From Pseudogulbenkiania sp. (GTDB lineage Bacteria > Pseudomonadota > Gammaproteobacteria > Burkholderiales > Chromobacteriaceae): 33,550 nucleotides of DNA. The DNA is taken from contig JAGLBD010000037.1 in assembly GCA_018260425.1 (NCBI GenBank), positions 1 to 33,550 of the forward strand. Reading direction: 5' to 3'. Below are positions 9,025 through 17,509 of this stretch, in pieces (position 1 is the stretch's first letter; every line of letters starts with the position of its first letter). The notes beneath the pieces were generated by a model. The model saw nothing but the letters and a program-made list of their open reading frames with translations. It was not told the origin of the DNA and made no database searches. Position numbers and translations under genes: made by a program.

Positions 9025-9901
9025 GCTGTTACTGGTCGATGACGAACCATTCAATCTTGAACTGATGGCCGAACTGCTCGACGATGCCGGGTTTGAAACC
9101 GTGCAGGCGGAAAGCGGTGAAGAGGCATGGTCCATTCTGGAACAGGAAGGAAACCAGTTTGCCACCGTGCTGCTGGACAAGATGATGCCGGGCATGGATG
9201 GCTTCGAAGTCCTCAAGAGAATCAAAAGCACGCCGTCTCTGGAGTTTCTGCCGGTCATCATGCAAACCGCCGTCGGTGCCGCCGCCAGTGTCCAGGAGGG
9301 GCTGTCGGCCGGGGCATTCTATTACCTGACCAAACCGTTTTCGCGCGAAATGCTGCTGGCCGTGGTCGAAGCAGCCGTCAGCCACTGGGATCGCCATGCC
9401 TATTTCAAGGAGTTGGCCACCCAACAGGTTGAAGCGCTGCGCAACCTCGATCAGGCCCGTTTCACCCTGCGCTCCCACAAGGAGGCGCAGCAAGTCACCA
9501 CCCTGCTCGCCAAGACCTGCCCCAACCCGGAACGTATTGCCACCGGACTGTTCGAGTTATTGGTCAATGCCATTGAACATGGCAATCTGGCCCTGACCTA
9601 TGCCGACAAATCGGCGCTGCAAGCGGCCGGCAACTGGGAAAAGGAACTTGAGACACGGTTGGCATCAGCCCGCTTCGGCGCACGTCAGGTCACCGTGTCA
9701 TTCCAGCGCGATGCCTCCGGCATCTGCTTCTCGATCTGCGACGAAGGCGAAGGCTTCGACTGGCAACACTATCTCTCCGCGCCGGCTTCCTCACTGATCG
9801 ATACCCATGGACGAGGCATCCTCATTGCCCGCCGCTTGTCGTTTGACCGGCTGGAGTATCAAGGTAGCGGCAACCGCGTCGATGCCTTCGTCTCGCTGTG
9901 A
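9014..9901 (+). CDS. Response regulator with C-terminal RsbW-like HATPase output domain
   Basis: 295 residues. The N-terminal receiver (about 4-120) has the acidic pair D9 D10, phospho-acceptor D55 in LLDKMMPGMDGFEV, T85 and K107 in LTKPF. A helical linker follows (about 125-175). The C-terminal domain is a HATPase of the anti-sigma / RsbW type: ELLVNAIEHGN is the N box, CDEGEGFDW the G1-like box, GRGILIARRL the G2-like box. There is no HisKA domain, so it is not a classical kinase. Known receiver-HATPase proteins of this kind act in partner-switching, binding or phosphorylating a STAS or similar partner; no STAS gene other than the distant mlaB is in view. The start ATG at 9014 (MGHRLLLVDDE) overlaps the kinase stop and is preceded by GAGGAGACGGAGC. 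Its 3' end overlaps comEC by 43 bases tail to tail. Confidence 0.9.
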   Translation: MGHRLLLVDDEPFNLELMAELLDDAGFETVQAESGEEAWSILEQEGNQFATVLLDKMMPGMDGFEVLKRIKSTPSLEFLPVIMQTAVGAAASVQEGLSAGAFYYLTKPFSREMLLAVVEAAVSHWDRHAYFKELATQQVEALRNLDQARFTLRSHKEAQQVTTLLAKTCPNPERIATGLFELLVNAIEHGNLALTYADKSALQAAGNWEKELETRLASARFGARQVTVSFQRDASGICFSICDEGEGFDWQHYLSAPASSLIDTHGRGILIARRLSFDRLEYQGSGNRVDAFVSL

Positions 9902-12129
9902 GAGCGCCAGTAACGAGGGGTATCCTGCCGTAAACGTTCAACGCCGACCGTCTTGTCGGCCGTCAGGGTCACCGCGCCGCTCTGGTCGGTGCGCAGTACC
10001 GTGATGCCGTATTCACGATATCTGGCAAGTACCACTGCATGAGGATGACCATACTGATTGGCATGGCCGGCACTGACCACCACCCACGTCGGCTGCACCG
10101 CCGCCAGAAACCGCGGGCTGGACGAGGTTTTGCTGCCATGGTGTGGCGAAGTCATCATGGTACTGCCCAGTGCCGCACCGTACTGCGCGACCAGGCTCTC
10201 TTCAAGCCGGGCGGTGATATCGCCCGTCAGCAACGCGCTCTGAAAACGGCCGCGAATCTGCACCACGCAACTGAAATCGTTCTTGCCGCGGGACCGGACG
10301 CTCTCTGCCGGCGACAGCACCTCGAACTCGACGCCATCGTACTGCCACTGCAGGCCGGGGCGGCATTGTATCGCCGCCGGAGGCAGCAACCAGGTATCGG
10401 CCTGCCCGGCCCAGACCTCGGTTGCCGGGACACGCGCCACGATATCCGGCGCGGCCCCGTCGTGGTCTTTGTCGTGATGCGACAACACCAGCCGGTCCAG
10501 ATGCGAGATGCCCCGGCCGGCGAGGCCCGGCAGGATGACCCGACCCGCCGCCAGCGCACCGGTATCGTACAAAATGCTGTGGCGCGCGGTCTCCACCAGA
10601 ACAGCCAACCCCTGTCCGACATCCAGCACGGTAAGACGGAACACCCCGTCGGGCAACACGGGGGGCCGGTAACTGACAAAGGGCCAGATCAGCAGCAAGG
10701 CCAGCCATTTGCCGGGAACGCCACGCGGCAGCAGCACCCAGAACACCCCGAGCATCGCAACCAGCGTAAACGGCCAGGGCGGCATGGCCAAAGTGAGAAC
10801 CGGGGCACCGTCCAGCCCCTCGACGGCCATGAGAAACCCCTGCGCCACCCACCCGCATGCCTGCAATAGCCAATCCCATGGCAGCAGTACCGCCAGCAAT
10901 GCCAAAGGAACCAGTACCGCAGACACAAAGGGAATCGCCAACAGATTCGCCAATGGCGACACCAACGGCAGGCTCCCGAAAAATACCGGGACGGGGATGA
11001 CCGACATCCAGCTGGTTGCCCACTGGGCGCTGGCCATCCCGCGCCAACCGCCCACCGCCCGGCGACGCCCGGTCGTAACACTCATCAAGGCGGCGACCAT
11101 GGCAAACGACAGCCACAGTCCCGGCGCATGAATCGCAAACGGATCCAGCACCAGCACGACACACAAGGTGAAGGCCAGAATAAACGGCCCGCCCATGGAA
11201 CGGCGCAGCGACATCAACACCGCCACGGTCAACACCATGAAAAAGGCTCGTCTGGCCGGGACGCCAAACCCCGCCAACAGCGCGTAGGCCCCCGCCCCGG
11301 CCACCGCCGACCAGGCGACGATCCGACGGGGCGCCCAGCGTTTCGGGACCCGCCACACCAGCACGCGCTTCACCACCGCGGCCACCAACCCCGCCATCAA
11401 GCCGATATGCAAACCCGAAATCGCAATGAGATGACTGAGGCCGGTTCGGGCAAAACGCTCCCGGTCTTCCCGGCTGATGCCACGCGTCACCCCGACCGTC
11501 AGTGCGGTGATCAACGCGGCCTCACGGGTCGTGCCCAACACCGCCACCGTCCGTCTGGCCAGCGACTCGCGCAGCTTTGCCAGCCAGGCAGAGGGCTCAT
11601 TGGCATCCTCCAGCCTGTCACGGGATTTGCCGGCCGTTCCGCGTCCCAACACCCCGTTTGCCCAGGCGTATTGTTCGCCATCCAGCCCGAAGCGGTTGGC
11701 CGGGGCATGCCGACCCCGCAGCCGTACCGGCAAACGCCAGCGACTTCCGGCAGGCCAGTCCCGGCGCTTGAAGTCCGCCAGCGCCAGCCGCGGGGGAATG
11801 ACGCGCTCTGATTCGGCGCTTTCCACCTCGACCTCGACGATTCCACCGGAAAAAGGACTCACCTCCCTGACGACCACCACCAACTCGACGGTTTTTCCGA
11901 TCAGGGCCGGATCCAGCTCGTCCGCCAAACGCCATCCCGCCCGAAAAATCGCATACGCCAGACCGACAAGAAACGCCAGCGGCCAGCGGACATACCCACG
12001 CGCCCGCCCCCGGAGCAGTGCGAGCGGCACCAGCGCAAGCACGCCGGGCACCAGCCAGCTCATGGCCGGCAGGGAAGGCAACAGACCACAGCTGATGATT
12101 CCGGCGGCAAAAAAGAGAAATGTCGGCAT
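9859..12129 (-). CDS. comEC: ComEC/Rec2 DNA-uptake channel protein
   Basis: Inner-membrane channel that takes up single-stranded DNA during natural transformation. 756 residues from the ATG used here. The N-terminal region has hydrophobic segments and a soluble OB-like part (about 60-170). The central Competence domain (about 190-480) has many membrane segments and the sequence HLIAISGLHIGLMAGL, a family hallmark. The C-terminal metallo-beta-lactamase-like domain (about 500-740) has DVGQGLAVLVE, YDTG, LSHHDKDHDG near residue 545, and SPHHGSKTSSSPRFL. The metal ligands appear retained, as in forms proposed to degrade the non-transforming strand. An in-frame TTG ten codons upstream is an alternative start. 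It lies convergent to the receiver-HATPase gene with overlapping ends. No DNA-uptake repeats of the GCCGTCTGAA type were noticed nearby. Confidence 0.94.
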   Translation of the reverse strand: MPTFLFFAAGIISCGLLPSLPAMSWLVPGVLALVPLALLRGRARGYVRWPLAFLVGLAYAIFRAGWRLADELDPALIGKTVELVVVVREVSPFSGGIVEVEVESAESERVIPPRLALADFKRRDWPAGSRWRLPVRLRGRHAPANRFGLDGEQYAWANGVLGRGTAGKSRDRLEDANEPSAWLAKLRESLARRTVAVLGTTREAALITALTVGVTRGISREDRERFARTGLSHLIAISGLHIGLMAGLVAAVVKRVLVWRVPKRWAPRRIVAWSAVAGAGAYALLAGFGVPARRAFFMVLTVAVLMSLRRSMGGPFILAFTLCVVLVLDPFAIHAPGLWLSFAMVAALMSVTTGRRRAVGGWRGMASAQWATSWMSVIPVPVFFGSLPLVSPLANLLAIPFVSAVLVPLALLAVLLPWDWLLQACGWVAQGFLMAVEGLDGAPVLTLAMPPWPFTLVAMLGVFWVLLPRGVPGKWLALLLIWPFVSYRPPVLPDGVFRLTVLDVGQGLAVLVETARHSILYDTGALAAGRVILPGLAGRGISHLDRLVLSHHDKDHDGAAPDIVARVPATEVWAGQADTWLLPPAAIQCRPGLQWQYDGVEFEVLSPAESVRSRGKNDFSCVVQIRGRFQSALLTGDITARLEESLVAQYGAALGSTMMTSPHHGSKTSSSPRFLAAVQPTWVVVSAGHANQYGHPHAVVLARYREYGITVLRTDQSGAVTLTADKTVGVERLRQDTPRYWRSHSETKASTRLPLP

Positions 12130-12235
12130 GGGTCGAGCGTAACGCACAGGGCGACGCAAAGTGGCTTAGGACGTCTGGCTTGAGGAACAACGGGCCGTAG
12201 CACACCCACTCGGGAGCACGCGTGAAATCAGTATC

Positions 12236-12264
12236 TTGCCCACACGCCCCGCTTGCCGTATCGT
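12236..12264 (+). promoter_or_regulatory. Possible sigma70 promoter for rsmJ
   Basis: TTGCCC (12236-12241) and TATCGT (12259-12264) are spaced by 17 bases, with the rsmJ start 31 bases further on. Both hexamers are partial matches only, so this is a weak call made from position and spacing in the comEC/rsmJ divergent gap. Confidence 0.3.
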
Positions 12265-12295
12265 GGCGCGGTCATTGCCCTTGGAAACACCGAAG

Positions 12296-13075
12296 ATGAG
12301 TACCACTCCCTTGTTTTGCGCCGAACCGGCTCGCCGGGACACCGCCCGCCGTCTCGCGGAACGCTTTGATTTGCCCTTGGTCGGCAAACGTCCGACCGAG
12401 GGGTTCTGGCTGGAGCTGGGAGATACGCGGCTGGCACTGGAAACCATCGGCAAGCAAGGGGCCGTGTATGCCGAGTTTGTCGAAGGGGCAGCCAAACACC
12501 GCCGTGAACAAGGTGGCGGGCGTGGCCAGCCGGTCGCCAAGGCGGTGGGATTGAAGGGTAGCCAGAGTGCGCCTTATGTCGTGGATGCGACCGCCGGTCT
12601 GGGCCGCGATGCCTTTGTGCTGGCCACTCTGGGCTGCCGGGTCACGCTGGTGGAACGCTCGCCGGTTGCCGCGGCCTTGTTGTTCGACGCGCTGGAGCGG
12701 GCCTCGGTTCATCCAGACACCATGGATATTGCAGCCAGAATGACGCTGGTTCATGCCAATGCAATTGACTGGCTACAGACGCTGACAGGCGACGCCAGAC
12801 CGGATGTGGTGTTTGTCGATCCGATGTTTCCGGATACCGGCAAAAGTGCCGCCGCCAAGAAAGACATGCAGGCCTTCCAGCATGTCATCGGTGATGATCT
12901 GGATACGGCAGCCCTGCTGGAGTCTGCCATCGAGGCTGCCCGTGGCCGGGTCGTGGTCAAACGTCCACGCCTCGGGACGCCAATCGAAGGACGCAAACCC
13001 TCCGCCTGCATGGAGGGTAAAAGCACCCGTTTCGATCTTTACTCGATCAAGGCCATCCGGCCGGACGAACGCTGA
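12296..13075 (+). CDS. rsmJ: 16S rRNA (guanine-1516 N2)-methyltransferase RsmJ
   Basis: SAM-dependent methyltransferase that modifies G1516 of 16S rRNA in the small subunit (YhiQ family; E. coli protein 250 residues, this one 259). Visible motifs: the SAM-binding loop DATAGLGRDAF at 97-107, the acidic residue E120 after strand 2 (VTLVERSP), and the catalytic-site-like VFVDPMFP (about 171-178) followed by GKSAAAKKDM. The C-terminal VVKRPRLGTPIEGRKPS with STRFDLY is characteristic of this family. The ATG at 12296 is chosen over an upstream in-frame TTG because alignment to the family begins here; the ribosome site is weak. It is divergent from comEC and ends two bases before the stop of the convergent permease gene. 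Confidence 0.93.
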   Translation: MSTTPLFCAEPARRDTARRLAERFDLPLVGKRPTEGFWLELGDTRLALETIGKQGAVYAEFVEGAAKHRREQGGGRGQPVAKAVGLKGSQSAPYVVDATAGLGRDAFVLATLGCRVTLVERSPVAAALLFDALERASVHPDTMDIAARMTLVHANAIDWLQTLTGDARPDVVFVDPMFPDTGKSAAAKKDMQAFQHVIGDDLDTAALLESAIEAARGRVVVKRPRLGTPIEGRKPSACMEGKSTRFDLYSIKAIRPDER

Positions 13076-13077
13076 GT

Positions 13078-15489
13078 TCAGCCCCCCCGGAGCACGTCGC
13101 CCGGGCGCATCGCCATGGCGCTACGCAGGTGACGCAAGGTAGACAAGGCCGCGACCAGCACTGACACCAGCAGGGCGGCCAGCAGGGTCCACCCTCCTAT
13201 CGGTGCGGTTTCCACATAGCCGGACAGATAATTCAGGATGGCCAGCATGGCCACCGGCAGGCCCGTTACGGCGCTGATCCCAAGCAGCCAGACAAACTCG
13301 CAGCTGATCAACCGGGCAATATCGCCGCGCCTTGCGCCATACAGTTTGCGCAGCACGATCTCCCGCGCACGACGCTGGACGCTGTAGGCCGACAAGACAT
13401 AAATCCCGAATGCCGCCAGCAGCAAGGCCACCACGGTCGCAGCCGACAGCATCTTGAATACCCGCAGTTCCTCGCGATACCCGTCGCTCAGAATCAGTGT
13501 CCCGCTTTTTGCTTCGAACACTTCGTCGGGAAACGCCTGGCGCCACTGTTGCTCAACGGCAGAACGCACGGTCGCCATATCGCCGGAGATGCGGATATTG
13601 ATGACATTGCGCATCGACGTGTCTGCGAGTAAGTACACCATTGGCTTGGATGACTCTCGCAAGGTATGGTGACGCAAGTCCGGCACGACCCCGATAATGG
13701 TCACGGCCTCCCCCCCGCCCTCCAGCGTCTGGCCGAGAATGGCCGTTTCGGAAGAAAACCCCAGCGCCTTGACAGCCCGACGATTGATAACAGCCACTTT
13801 GGCCGTGTCCAGGTCACGGGCCGGATTGAAAACCCGACCGGCGACCGGACGCACCCCGATGGCCGGGAAGAAGTCGCGCTCGACCCCGATCCAGTGCATC
13901 GAGTGGTAGGGATGATTGCCGACACGCATTTCGCTGCGGCTGCTCCAGTTGTTGCGTCCAACCGCCTCCATGCTGGCCGCCACGCTATCGATACCGGGGA
14001 GGTGTTTCAGCCGCTCCAGCAACGACGTCATCACCGCCGGATTGCCGCTGGCCGCACGGCCACTTTCCACCACCAGCACGTGCTCCGCCTCGAAACCAGA
14101 TGGCTGGCGGATGGCAAATCCGGTTTGCCAGGCAATGGCCAAGGTCACGGCCGACAAGCCCATGGCCACGGAAAACTGCACAATGGTCAACACCCGGCGC
14201 AGCCACAAGCCTTGCACGGTCTCGGCATCACCACGCCCGGCCAGAGCCTGATCGGCATGAACACTGGCCGCCAGCCAGGCTGGATAGGCACCGGCCAGCA
14301 CCCCGCACAGCACCGAGACCGCGTAATAGACCGCCAGGGCGGGCACATCGAACAGGGCGTCGAAGGTGACCCCAAGCAATGACTGGAACGCCGGCGCCAG
14401 CAGCCAGCCCAGCAGCAGTCCCAGCGAGTTGGCCATCAGGACCACCAGGACCGATTCGGCAATGAATTGCGCGGCAACCCGCTTGATCGATGCACCGAGA
14501 ATCTTGCGCACGCCGATTTCCCGTTGGCGACGCACGGTGCGCACCGTGGCCAGATTGATGTAATTCACCATGGCCAGCAGCAGGATCAAGGCCGCCGTGA
14601 CCGCCAACGATAGCAACATCAACGGACTGCCCTGACGAATACCGGTAACACCCTTGGCCAGATACAGCGAAGCAAGGTCGATACTGCGCAACATGATGAG
14701 CGGCTTGTTGCCCAACTCGGCCAACATGGCCGGGGACAGTTGGTTGCGTAATGGCGTATTGGCCGCCAGCTTCTGCAAACCATCCATCACCTGCGTCGCG
14801 GGAATGCCCGGCAAGGGTTTGAACACCAGATAGCCGGCAATACTGCCCCAGTTGGTCAAGGTATTGCTCTTGTTGCCGTCCTGCCAGAGAGGCGACTCGA
14901 AGCCGGCAATCACATCATAGGGCACCGTGGTCGCCCGGGAAGGCGTTGGCACCACCGCTCGCACGGTAAAGGTCCGCCCTCCGGACAACACGGTTCGACC
15001 AAGTACACTCGAGGTACCGAACAACGTGATGGCCATCTTTTCGGTGATCGCCAGGCCATCGGGACGCGCCAGTGCCTGTTTGAGATCACCGGCCAGGGCG
15101 GACACGCCGAACATCTCCGGAAAATCTGCATCGACATTGATGCCATCGACTTTTTTCACCAAGCCGCCCGCATTCAACGATGGGCTATAGGGCATGATCA
15201 TCGTCATTTTTGCCGGTATTCCGGCACTGACAGCGGCACTGCGCAATGCCACCGGGGCATTGCCAAACCATTCGGCGGACTGTCCCGGGATGGTGTAGCG
15301 CATGGTGACTTGATACAGATGGGAGGAGTCGGGAATCGCATGGTTCACCGACAAGGCATAACGCACATAGCCCCCCAGCAACAGGCAAACGGCAAAACCG
15401 ATCGCCAGGCCGCCCAACACCATGGCCGACCAGCCCGGTTCGGCCAGCAACTGGCGCCAGCCTACCTTGAAATCCCGCATGGATATCAT
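13078..15489 (-). CDS. ABC exporter permease with duplicated FtsX/MacB-type halves
   Basis: 803-residue inner-membrane permease. Each half has one N-terminal membrane helix, a large periplasmic MacB-like domain and an FtsX domain with three helices. The first helix is about residues 18-40 and the first FtsX block is near 300-440, with the coupling sequence RTVRRQREIGVRKILGAS. The second half starts around 455 (VLTIVQFSVAMGLSAVTLAIA). Its FtsX block is near 685-800, with VQRRAREIVLRKLYGARRGD, and the end MRPGDVLRGG is typical. The two coupling helices suggest that one polypeptide supplies both halves of the membrane channel, unlike MacB, which dimerises. The start at 15489 is chosen for the GAGGGG site in front of it; an ATG three codons later is possible. 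It is ten bases downstream of the ATPase gene. The substrate is unknown. Confidence 0.9.
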   Translation of the reverse strand: MISMRDFKVGWRQLLAEPGWSAMVLGGLAIGFAVCLLLGGYVRYALSVNHAIPDSSHLYQVTMRYTIPGQSAEWFGNAPVALRSAAVSAGIPAKMTMIMPYSPSLNAGGLVKKVDGINVDADFPEMFGVSALAGDLKQALARPDGLAITEKMAITLFGTSSVLGRTVLSGGRTFTVRAVVPTPSRATTVPYDVIAGFESPLWQDGNKSNTLTNWGSIAGYLVFKPLPGIPATQVMDGLQKLAANTPLRNQLSPAMLAELGNKPLIMLRSIDLASLYLAKGVTGIRQGSPLMLLSLAVTAALILLLAMVNYINLATVRTVRRQREIGVRKILGASIKRVAAQFIAESVLVVLMANSLGLLLGWLLAPAFQSLLGVTFDALFDVPALAVYYAVSVLCGVLAGAYPAWLAASVHADQALAGRGDAETVQGLWLRRVLTIVQFSVAMGLSAVTLAIAWQTGFAIRQPSGFEAEHVLVVESGRAASGNPAVMTSLLERLKHLPGIDSVAASMEAVGRNNWSSRSEMRVGNHPYHSMHWIGVERDFFPAIGVRPVAGRVFNPARDLDTAKVAVINRRAVKALGFSSETAILGQTLEGGGEAVTIIGVVPDLRHHTLRESSKPMVYLLADTSMRNVINIRISGDMATVRSAVEQQWRQAFPDEVFEAKSGTLILSDGYREELRVFKMLSAATVVALLLAAFGIYVLSAYSVQRRAREIVLRKLYGARRGDIARLISCEFVWLLGISAVTGLPVAMLAILNYLSGYVETAPIGGWTLLAALLVSVLVAALSTLRHLRSAMAMRPGDVLRGG

Positions 15490-15499
15490 GACCGTCCCC

Positions 15500-16180
15500 T
15501 CACGCCAGCTGCATGGCATCGACAACCACCTTGCCATCCAGCAAATGAATCGTACGGTTGGCCTGGGCGGCATGGGCCGGCGAGTGAGTCACCATGATGA
15601 CCGTGGTTCCGTCGCCATTGATGTCCCGCAACATTTTCATGACCTCGTCGCCATGCGCGGTATCCAGGTTGCCGGTCGGTTCGTCGGCCAGCAGCAAGGA
15701 GGGCGTCAGGACCAGCGCCCGGGCAATCGCGACCCGCTGCTGCTGCCCCCCCGACAATTGCGATGGGCGATGACCGGCACGATGCGCGACACCGAGCCGC
15801 TCCAGAACCGCCGCAACCCGCGCCTTGCGCTCACGGACCGGGACGGCGGAGTACTCCAGCGCCAGCTCGACATTCTCGGCCACATTCAGGGACTCGATCA
15901 GGTTGAAGCTCTGGAAAATGTAGCCGATACGACCGCGCCGCAGGGCATTCAAACGACTCTCGCTCCAACCGGCAACATTCTGGCCATCAAACCAGTATTC
16001 GCCACCATCGGGAGTGTCGAGCAGCCCCAGCATCGACAACAAGGTGGATTTGCCACAGCCGGAAGGCCCGGTCACGGCCACATAGTCTCCGGCGTCGATA
16101 TCCAGAGTGATGCCGTTCAAGGCCCGGGTTTGCACTTCGCCGGTGTGGTGGATTTTGCTGAGATTGCGCAATTTGATCAT
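15500..16180 (-). CDS. ABC exporter ATP-binding protein (MacB/LolD type)
   Basis: 226-residue nucleotide-binding subunit. Walker A GPSGCGKST at 38-46, Q-loop FQSFNLIESLNVAENVELAL, signature LSGGQQQRVAIARAL (about 140-154), Walker B LLLADEPTGNLD, and H-loop VTHSPAHA. The E-S-L-N-V-x-E-N-V segment and the GNLD end of Walker B are typical of the LolD/MacB/FtsE group that drives mechanotransmission-type exporters with FtsX-like permeases. Together with the adaptor and permease on either side it forms one exporter. The gene lies 31 bases after the adaptor gene and ten bases before the permease gene, in one minus-strand operon. Confidence 0.95.
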   Translation of the reverse strand: MIKLRNLSKIHHTGEVQTRALNGITLDIDAGDYVAVTGPSGCGKSTLLSMLGLLDTPDGGEYWFDGQNVAGWSESRLNALRRGRIGYIFQSFNLIESLNVAENVELALEYSAVPVRERKARVAAVLERLGVAHRAGHRPSQLSGGQQQRVAIARALVLTPSLLLADEPTGNLDTAHGDEVMKMLRDINGDGTTVIMVTHSPAHAAQANRTIHLLDGKVVVDAMQLA

Positions 16181-16211
16181 GGTGCGTTTCCTGGTCTCTC
16201 TCTGTGTCGAA

Positions 16212-17492
16212 TCACTCGTTCAACTCAAGGCGTTCGCTCTTGCCGAATGCCGCATAACCGGACACCACCACCCGTTCCCCGGGTTTGAGTCCGTCAATGA
16301 TTTCCACTTGAGTCATGGTGCGTTGCCCGGTACGGACCGGCCGTTTTTCAGCCACCCTGCCCGAGGCAGACAGTACATAGACCCATTGCCCGCCACTGTC
16401 CGCCAGCCAGGCGCCATTGGGCAGCACCCGCGCCGGACGCGGTTGCCCCAGTTCGATCCGGCAGTCGATAGACTGGCCGGTACGTAGCCCCTGGGGAGCG
16501 GCGCCCTCGAACACCAGCTCGGCAGTGAACTTGCCGTCCTTGACCTCGGAGTGAATGCGGCTGACTTTGGTGACATAGCCCTTCCCGTCCTGCACGAAAC
16601 CGGCCTTCTGGCCGACCACCAGGCGATTCAGGTAGAACTGGTCGACATCGGCCTGCAGACGAAACCGGCCGGGAGAATCCACCCGCCCGACCCGGTCTCC
16701 GACTTTCACCGATTGCCCAATCTGCAACTCAAGCCCCGACACAATGCCATCAATCGGTGCCCTCACCGCCAAGGCCTCCACGGTCGCGGAAGCCAGGCCC
16801 AGCCCACTCTTCAGTCCGTCCAACGCTTTTTCCATCTGCTGCAAGGCATCGTGTTTGATACGCAACTCCTCCTTGCGACTCTGTTCTTCGTCTTTCACGT
16901 CGCGTTGCTGTCGGCGCAAGCGGTCTTCCGACTCCTCGAGCGCCGCACGCGAGATGAAGCCCTGCTGCGCCAGCTTCTCGTTGCGTTCGTGAGTTTTTCC
17001 GGTCTGCTCCAAGGCGAACCGGGCATCGGACAAACGACGGCGATACTCACTGCGGGTCGTTTCGTAGCCCACCCGCAAGCCGGCCAGATTGGAAAACTGT
17101 TGGGCCAGATCCGATTGGCGCGCCAACAACTCCAGCTGCCGCTGCGGGTTGGACAAACGAAACAGGATGTCGCCCTTTTTCACCATGGCACCATCCTTGA
17201 CACGAACCTCTTCGACACGCCCGGACTCCACCGTATCGAGCCTCACCGACACCGCCGGCTGTACACTGGAACGCACGATCACGCTATCGTTGAAACGGGT
17301 CTGCTCGACAGTCGCGATGGACACCTCAGACAACGCGACCTGCTGTCCTCTCGGTAAGGCATACCATCCCGCCACGAGAACGATCGATAGCGCAACGGCA
17401 AGGGCGGCAATGCGTTTGCGACGGCGGGGACGAGGTGCAATGCGCACATCCATGCCATCTCCACTGACCGGGCGACCCGTTTCCTGACTCAT
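16212..17492 (-). CDS. HlyD/MacA-type periplasmic adaptor of the ABC exporter
   Basis: 426-residue membrane-fusion protein. A cytoplasmic basic stretch (PRPRRRKR) precedes a single membrane anchor (about 30-52, IAALAVALSIVLVAGWYAL). Then come a first half-lipoyl segment (VESGRVEEVRVKDGAMVKKGDILFRL), a long helical hairpin (about 120-245) rich in Gln, Glu, Arg and Lys, the second lipoyl half (VRAPIDGIVSGLELQIGQSVKVGD), beta-barrel and membrane-proximal domains (DGLKPGERVVVSGYAAFGKSERL). It should link the permease to an outer-membrane channel; no TolC-like gene is in this window. Start: the ATG at 17492 has AGGAG eight bases upstream, whereas the ATG at 17513, which overlaps the stop of the previous gene, has none. 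Confidence 0.9.
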   Translation of the reverse strand: MSQETGRPVSGDGMDVRIAPRPRRRKRIAALAVALSIVLVAGWYALPRGQQVALSEVSIATVEQTRFNDSVIVRSSVQPAVSVRLDTVESGRVEEVRVKDGAMVKKGDILFRLSNPQRQLELLARQSDLAQQFSNLAGLRVGYETTRSEYRRRLSDARFALEQTGKTHERNEKLAQQGFISRAALEESEDRLRRQQRDVKDEEQSRKEELRIKHDALQQMEKALDGLKSGLGLASATVEALAVRAPIDGIVSGLELQIGQSVKVGDRVGRVDSPGRFRLQADVDQFYLNRLVVGQKAGFVQDGKGYVTKVSRIHSEVKDGKFTAELVFEGAAPQGLRTGQSIDCRIELGQPRPARVLPNGAWLADSGGQWVYVLSASGRVAEKRPVRTGQRTMTQVEIIDGLKPGERVVVSGYAAFGKSERLELNE

Positions 17493-17509
17493 GGTGTCGT
17501 TCTCCTGCG

